The notes under the pieces: generated by a model | The model's input: the letters and a program-made list of their open reading frames with translations, nothing else | What the model was told of the DNA's origin: nothing | Databases searched by the model: none | Shown here: piece by piece, positions 58,001 to 64,000 of the stretch | Position numbering within the stretch: the first letter of the stretch is position 1 | Layout: every line of letters starts with the position of its first letter | Assembly: GCA_947561715.1 (NCBI GenBank) | Contig: OX387201.1 | Coordinates: 17,312,001 to 17,376,000 of the forward strand | DNA from: Ascidia mentula | Taxonomy: Eukaryota > Chordata > Ascidiacea > Phlebobranchia > Ascidiidae | Length of the DNA: 64,000 nucleotides | Direction of reading: 5' to 3' | Translations under genes and position numbers: made by a program

Positions 58001-60789
58001 TTGTTGTGTGGTTATGTAATGGTTGTTATTTTTCAGCGCTACATGGTTTTGTCCTCTCACCACTTTACAAACTGTGTACACTCTCTACGAATTGTTATTT
58101 CAAGGTACTGAGTCAATATATTTTTTTTTGTACATTTTTTTCTTAGCTAAACTGCGTGGTCATTAGATTTTTAAAAGTAATGTTTTTCGGGCCACTAAAA
58201 CTATCGTTTTTTTTATCTAATTGCTGGCTTGCAAAGGCCGTTGTTGTGAAAAACACTAACACTGTATGACTGTTAGTTCGCTGTGATGACTTTTCAGAAA
58301 TTTAAAAAATAATTTTGGAATTTATATTTAAAGTTATCCAAGTGTTAAATTTTGTGTGCAGTGTTCAGTAGTGTGTGTACTCACCGAATTGTGGAGAAAT
58401 TATATTTCTATGGAGCTGCCTAAACATGAAGCAATCACGAAAATGCAGCAGCAAAGCCAAGAAACTACAGATAACACTAGGTAATATAATATATTAGTTG
58501 CTCTTGTTTGCATCTAACATATGATGGGAGAATAAAGGGCCATACAGCATAAAAATTCAACTCGATATGAAATGTATGTCAACCAACTTCAACAAGTGTT
58601 CTGGATATTCATTAAAAAATTGAAAAAAATTACGAGAGACCTGAACCAGCATTTTAACAGAGAATGGATTTCATAACTCTGTGCATTCCCATACCATCCT
58701 AACTATTGTTTGTATTATAGGCACAGTATTTTCCCCTGCATACAGGAAAATGTTGATGTGCATAATACTATACACTGTCTCATCAAGTTCGTGGACGATA
58801 TTTGTGTGCAAGGCCTCGAATGTGGTGAAAACAATCACATTTTGCATTTCTATTACATTCAATTTTACAAACAAGTAAGTGATATGTTGCACATTCGCAG
58901 CTACCGTCGTTTAATTCCAAACAAAAGTTAGCTTTAGTGTTCCTAACATAAATTTGGTTTTTATATTGTATGTTACTGTAATTAACTGGAATGTGGGTGC
59001 CATGTTTGCCACCAAAAACATGATCGACGGGTAATTGGATTTTTAGCACCCTGTGCCATTTTATGTTAATTGTCATTATTAGTGGTAGCACAGGAATCAC
59101 AATTCCTACTCTAGTTACACATGTACAAAATATTTGCTGACAAAGATATCAGTTTTTTTTATTTGATAGAATCTTATTTGTTTCAGGTCAGCAATTCGAA
59201 TGTGGTTGGTGACATCCCCATGATTTCTCTGCCACCGAAAACCTTTGTTAGGAAAACTCTATTCTCGCTTAACCCTGTATACATGTCATCTCTCTGCCGA
59301 ATTTTACTCAAGTAATTTCAACTGCATGATTTTGGTTGATCAAATTTTATTGAACTTCTTGTATTCTTTTGCTTTGTGTTTCACAAGATTGAGTCAACTT
59401 AGAAGATAAGTCAGTTTAAAATGAAACTAAAACCTTCTGTATTGTAATATATATGTATACAAAATATAAACATCAGACATAATCAACCTGATTTATACCA
59501 ACAATATTTTGTAGTTACAAAAATGCCACAATGGAGATGAAAGGGATGGGGATGCTAAATTCAAGTCATCAAGAGATAATCAAACTTCTAAATCAGTGAG
59601 TTTTGTATCCGCAAATGAGCCATAATAATCAATGAGAGCTGCAGTGAGTTTTGATTTTGGCATCGTAATTAATACACCATGAAAAAAGATTTCAAAGCTA
59701 CTGCCTAGGATTTTGAAACTTTAAAAGGCCTGTTTTTCATGATAAAAAGAATGCAGTACAGGTTTGCATTCACGTTTTTATACTTCGTAGATATCTTCTG
59801 GATTTTTATGACACTTTATGGCGCCGGAGAGCATTCCATCCAGGCTGCAGTGAGGAGTCTATTGTGTACAAAGGATTGACAGAGAAAGACATGGGCGAAG
59901 AAACAGATACCTTACCTGCAAATAGGATGTTTTCAATTGATCGGTAATGTACTGGAGTTACTTTATACTGCTTACAAAGTCATGCAATCGGCTTTGCTGG
60001 TAGAATTGCCACAAAACCCCATTTATGTATAAATTTAAAAAAGACAAAGACCAAAGCTAAGAAATTGCCTAGTAATTATGCAAATGTTTCAAACACAACT
60101 GTGTTTATGATGATTGTGATTAATAACTGACTGTATGTACACTGCACAAACTATGCTTACCAGTGAGCAGCAAGACAAATTAAAAACTAAGAAAACAACA
60201 ATCCCAAGTCAGCTATTTCCACACTGATGATGAACACAGTTGTGTTTAACAAGCCTGCATAATTATTAGGCCACTCAGCAATTTCTTAGCTTTGGTCTTT
60301 GTCTTTACAGTAATGTGCTTGAAGTATTTTGCACCACCATGTGTGGTCATTCTCTGCTTTTTTAGTGTATTGTGTTATAGATAGGAATTCATTTGTTCGA
60401 AACTAAATTCTTGAGATCAATTTCAGCCAGTTTATTTTACTAAGTATTTTTACTGAGTGATAAATATTCTGTTCCAGTCACCCAGCTTTAGTTTCCTACA
60501 CATCTCACTTTCTTTCAATCTTACATCGCGACAATATGGAGGCACTTAATGCAGAGGTAAATGTAATACATAAGCTGGGCAGTTTGTTGATGGCTTCAGG
60601 ATAAATTCTTGCTGCTAACCCAACTAAACTAGGTGGAAAAATTGCAAAGCTGTTTAGAGAATACGCCGATGGTGGAAACATGTTTAATATTTTTGTTTGC
60701 AGTTTGTTTTGGAAGATTGTCACAAGGAGTATTTGGAAAGTCAAGGTCATCGCGCAATACCTGAACTCATCAACAGTCTTATGTCATAA
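55064..60789 (+). CDS. CENPI: Centromere protein I (CENP-I / Mis6)
   Basis: Kinetochore protein of the constitutive centromere-associated network (CENP-H/I/K/M), which links CENP-A chromatin to the outer kinetochore. Eighteen exons: 55064-55155, 55259-55335, 55733-55845, 55994-56156, 56235-56322, 56387-56537, 56886-57023, 57237-57384, 57645-57759, 57893-57975, 58037-58102, 58369-58480, 58721-58874, 59187-59311, 59515-59595, 59791-59943, 60478-60556, 60703-60789; all phases agree, about 674 residues (human about 756). Recognised from CPTVCHLLFLLTRK, then RLLNLQKRIGPQPYLCGLLT, VYKMYQPSLVS, and late NYKNAT and HPALVSY blocks, matching vertebrate CENP-I in order. The start is the first ATG of the first CENP-I-like exon; a further upstream exon is possible. 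ATTAAA at 60,896 may be the poly(A) signal. Confidence 0.93.
60039..60307. mobile_element. Inverted-repeat element in a CENPI intron, degenerate hammerhead-like core
   Basis: Arms at about 60,039-60,115 and 60,228-60,307 are imperfect complements (AAAGACAAAGACCAAAGCTA at the tips). The right arm includes CTGATGATGAACACAGTTGT at 60,224, with the palindrome AACACAGTTGTGTT as stem II, but TAACA where GAAAC is expected. It resembles the two elements at 34.8 and 35.9 kb in layout. Lies between CENPI exons 16 and 17. Confidence 0.55.
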
Positions 60790-62348
60790 AGTTTGGTCAT
60801 GTGAAAACCAACTTCTTTGCAAAATGCTTAATGTGCTGTATGTTTATTCTTTCCAGGTTTACCTGTATACTGCCAAAACAATGTTTTTTTTTCAAATTAA
60901 AGTATCAGAAACAAGTTCATTCTTGTGTTTATTGTTTGCTTTTTCATTATAACCTCAAAACCACAATGTGTCTTATAGTTGTTTGTATTGTAATAAGAGT
61001 GCTATTTCTAAGGTCTCAGCTGCAGCCCACTTACAGCACGGACAACCCTTGCTAATTTGCCAAAAATTTTGGACATCAAAAAAAGTTTAAAACGTTTGAA
61101 AAACCTAAAAAATACAACTTTACAACACTTAACTGAGACAGACATTTACAATAGATCACCTCCCAGTATGACTGCTACGATAACATGGAAGACAGTTATC
61201 CCCCGAGACCCAGGTTAAAAAAGCACGAAAATAATCGGGCGGATTTTGTGTGAAAATACGGGAATGACAAATACGCTCCCCAGTTTGTAAAATATGTTTC
61301 CCGCCATATGGTCATTCGGCCATAGACGCATTGTTACGTAACAACCTCTAATAATTAAAATTCGTTTCTCCTGGTTTTCTTGATCTTGGAATGTAGTCGG
61401 TTGTAGATATGCATATAGTTTTATTCATGTTACCGCGAAGTATTTCTTGCAGTTTTACGAATCGTAATTTAGTTAGTGTGACTATATTGCTTCTCGACCT
61501 ACTTCTGTTTGGAACAATTTGCAGTTAGAAAAAGGTGCGGTCCAAGACCCTTCAAAATCACTTTCTATCACCATTTTAAAACTGTTTGAAATGTCTGTTG
61601 GATCGTAATTGCAAACAGTCCATGTTAATTTTCTGCCAGCTGGAGAACTGAAAGGTTAAATTGGCTTCAATTGCACAGTCTCTAAATCTGTTATGACCCT
61701 TTTTTAGCTCGGCGGGAAACACAGTTTCAATGCTGTTATAATGTTTATTCGTGATTGCAATTATCTTTCCAGCGAATCTGAACTTCATTACTTGTATCAA
61801 AAATTCGACCTGCTTTTTTTCAAAATACTTGCTGTGAGAAGGGGAAAGGACAGCATGTATAGGCATTGCATCATAGGCGTCGAACACATGAGAAAACATA
61901 TCTGTCGTAACAAACATTGCGATCATCAATGTCACGTAAGTAACTGGGACATACAATGACTTCCTACAAGTTTCGGAAGTTTTAATCTTTTTTGTTGTGC
62001 TGCGCAACGTACAGTGCAGAATAAGTTAGTTGTTGTTAAACTGGTGACCTCTTTGATATATCTTGGTTAGACTATCCGTATAAGTTTGCTTTACGTACTT
62101 GGTGACATGCAATGAAAACGTAGTTAATTCTTGAAATATATGTATATATCTGTAACGGATCAAAACAGATCGCAACAGGACATATTTTTGAAACTGTGGG
62201 CGATGACCGCATACTTAGGCCTACCCACCAACTACCATACCATTTAACAAATAAGACGCAACTTGTGAAAAATACAAGCTATTAAACACTGCATCAAAAT
62301 TAAACTTTCAAAATATATTATATCAAAATAAACATAGCTATTAGCAAA
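60790..62348. other. Intergenic region between convergent CENPI and oxidase genes
   Basis: No gene supported; small frames near 61,576-62,007 on both strands overlap and look incidental. An inverted-repeat end (AGGTGCGGTCCAAGACCCTT, 61,533) faces a near-identical inverse copy at 63,752. Confidence 0.45.
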
Positions 62349-63081
62349 TTAAAGTTTCGCGGACCCCAACCAAAAGCTGGAAGCCATTTTGGACACTTCC
62401 AATGCGCATCCCCAATGCTGTGCGAAACCTTTACTACCATGACCGTAATTATGAACGATCGGAAGGCTTCGGATTTCCGAAAACTCATTCGTACTGAGTC
62501 GCATGATCTCCAATTCCACACGAGGTCCTCCGATCCTTGCCGGACGAAGCCCAACACCAGTAGATAAAAATTTGGCATTTTGGAGTGATGGCAAAAGAGT
62601 TTCACATCTTTGTCTGATATCTTTGGTATCTTCAGGGTCAGGATTGACGTCATAACGTCCAACTTGACAAGTCACGCCCAACAAAACATCTTTACATCTT
62701 GGTGCAATAACAGTCTCCCGAACGTGTAAGATTTTGTCCACAAGCGGTGCGTTTACTCGAATGTATTGACCTGTGACGATTTTAAACCAGTTTTAACATT
62801 TCTGAACCTTATTATGTTGGTGGTGTTTGAATTGATTTTTTTGATAAAATTTGAAAATAATTGACGGTTTTTAAAGAGTAGTGTTACCACTGGATGGTGG
62901 GCTTTTTTGCAAAGAAAGATTTATCTGATTTGTCTCACCCCTCATTGCAATAACATTAGGATCTAATGCCAACTTTGCGGCTCCCAATCCACTGCAATTC
63001 ACCACTAGGTGGTGAGAGGAAGCCAATTCAGCAAACGAGTTGATTTTTCTTCTTTCAAACCAAACCCTTCTTTGGCCAGTC
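62349..63081 (-). CDS. D-amino-acid / D-aspartate oxidase, C-terminal two exons
   Basis: FAD-dependent oxidase of D-amino acids (the DAO/DDO family). Exons 63081-62939 and 62770-62349 join in phase 1 to restore the family motif RGQ (MRGQYIRV). Visible blocks: FERRKINSFAEL, VVNCSGLGA (FAD-domain motif), GLRPARIGGPRVELE and HNYGHGSKGFAQHWGCALE, the FAD- and substrate-site signature. The protein ends SAKL, an AKL type-1 peroxisomal targeting signal, as expected for this enzyme. The N-terminal exons with the GxGxxG dinucleotide fold were not found up to 64,000 and must lie beyond, or the copy is truncated. The Arg of GLRP is conserved; DAO cannot be told from DDO on this part. Confidence 0.85.
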
Positions 63082-64000
63082 CTATGTAATTGCAGAGTAA
63101 GCATTATATTGTAGTAGGCCTATCTATCACAGTCTGTTTTAGGTACAAACTGGCATTTAAATTTCATGAATACTAATTAAAATGAACTGTACATGAATCG
63201 AATTTTCTTCATAGATATTTCACTTCAGAAAAATTGCTTCTGTAATTTAGGTCTACAAAAGCCAAAACCATGGTATTGTAGCGATTTTGTGCGTCATTAT
63301 GCGTGTGTATGGTCATGTGTCTGGTGATGCATGTCGGTGTGATCGCGCAAATGATTAAGATCGGCGGGGGCGCAGTTGAATAAAGTGGAAAGCTGTTGCA
63401 AGAAGTGTGCAGTTATCAACTACAGTACAAAAGACAATACATATAAACATAGGCGCCGAACACGGGTATGCCGCATACCCGAGAATTTGACCATTGTTCG
63501 TCATACGTTATTTAGATTTAGTCGGTTGTTTACTTTTCCAAGTTTCTGGTATTAAATGCTTGCTTCACCAAATCACGAGGCCCAATTTGCCGCAACACCA
63601 CAGGTTACTTAGTGCCACTGCCTATAGCATGATGTTTTCCGCAATATAAGCAATAATGTCCATTGTGCTCGCAGTAAGCACTAAGTTGAACGTAAGCAGT
63701 AAACACAACAATAATTTGTGAGAGCGTTTTTAAAGGGTCTTGGACCGAACCTTATTTTAAATGACAAATATAGTTGCGTCTGTGAAAACCAGGCACCTTG
63801 ATCGGTGAAACTGTCAGCACGTGGTATTTAGTCGTCTAAATTTATCTACTGTCGGAAATCTCTTATTCAGTGGGGTCTTACCGCACATAACCATGCGTTC
63901 ATTTGCAAAAGTGCTTGGCGGCATAGAATTGCGTTGCTTGAAGTTCTTAAACTGTAAGCCTTAACCCACCCTATCCAGCGCCAAGAAAGATATTTGGCAT
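63082..64000. other. Intron or upstream region of the oxidase gene
   Basis: I searched the minus strand for earlier oxidase exons and saw none. Contains the inverted-repeat end at 63,728-63,752. Otherwise nothing supported. Confidence 0.4.

Overview
The window looks like nuclear DNA of an invertebrate chordate, most likely a tunicate close to Ciona. This is an inference from three things: AT-rich sequence with compact genes and short GT-AG introns, long runs of complement-control (CCP/sushi) exons, and an animal CENP-I gene. No rRNA, tRNA or CRISPR was seen.

1-18,419 (+): the 3' part of a large secreted protein with about 31 CCP domains and a C-terminal von Willebrand A domain with a complete MIDAS. 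Nine copies of a three-exon, three-CCP module form the bulk of it. The vWA domain is split by a 5.8 kb intron that holds three genes on the opposite strand (N1, N2, N3). Each encodes a single-pass membrane protein.

18,989-39,380 (mostly -): a receptor-like cluster. A block of roughly 9 kb is duplicated in tandem (18,989-26,248 and 26,249-35,806). It contains intronless 7TM genes (three whole, one fused to a different membrane-receptor exon) and phase-1 exons encoding a TM segment plus a tyrosine-rich tail. At its upstream end lies a complete three-exon receptor gene (36,919-35,472) ending in YAQVKK, the same end as nested gene N2. A cytosolic protein with a related tail, but no membrane segment, is at 39,380-38,355. 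These genes share tail motifs (DNVLY, NVAYQ, NPLY, YAQV/YAEI), so I read them as one locally expanded signalling-receptor family.

39,381-48,814: sparse. A small four-exon gene for a secreted eight-cysteine peptide was assembled at 45,671-44,375. Short hAT-like elements are also present.

48,815-54,827: a 6.0 kb foldback transposon with an 8 bp target duplication. Its inverted arms are built from 205 bp tandem repeats (about 6 copies left, about 15 right). It ends 237 bp before the first ATG of the next gene.

55,064-60,789 (+): an 18-exon CENP-I (Mis6) gene. 63,081-62,349 (-): the last two exons of a D-amino-acid/D-aspartate oxidase with a C-terminal AKL peroxisomal signal.

Three small elements (34.8, 35.9 and 60.0 kb) have inverted-repeat arms around a hammerhead-ribozyme-like core. 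Two of them have 13 bp target duplications. All gene models here are read by eye from reading frames and splice signals.
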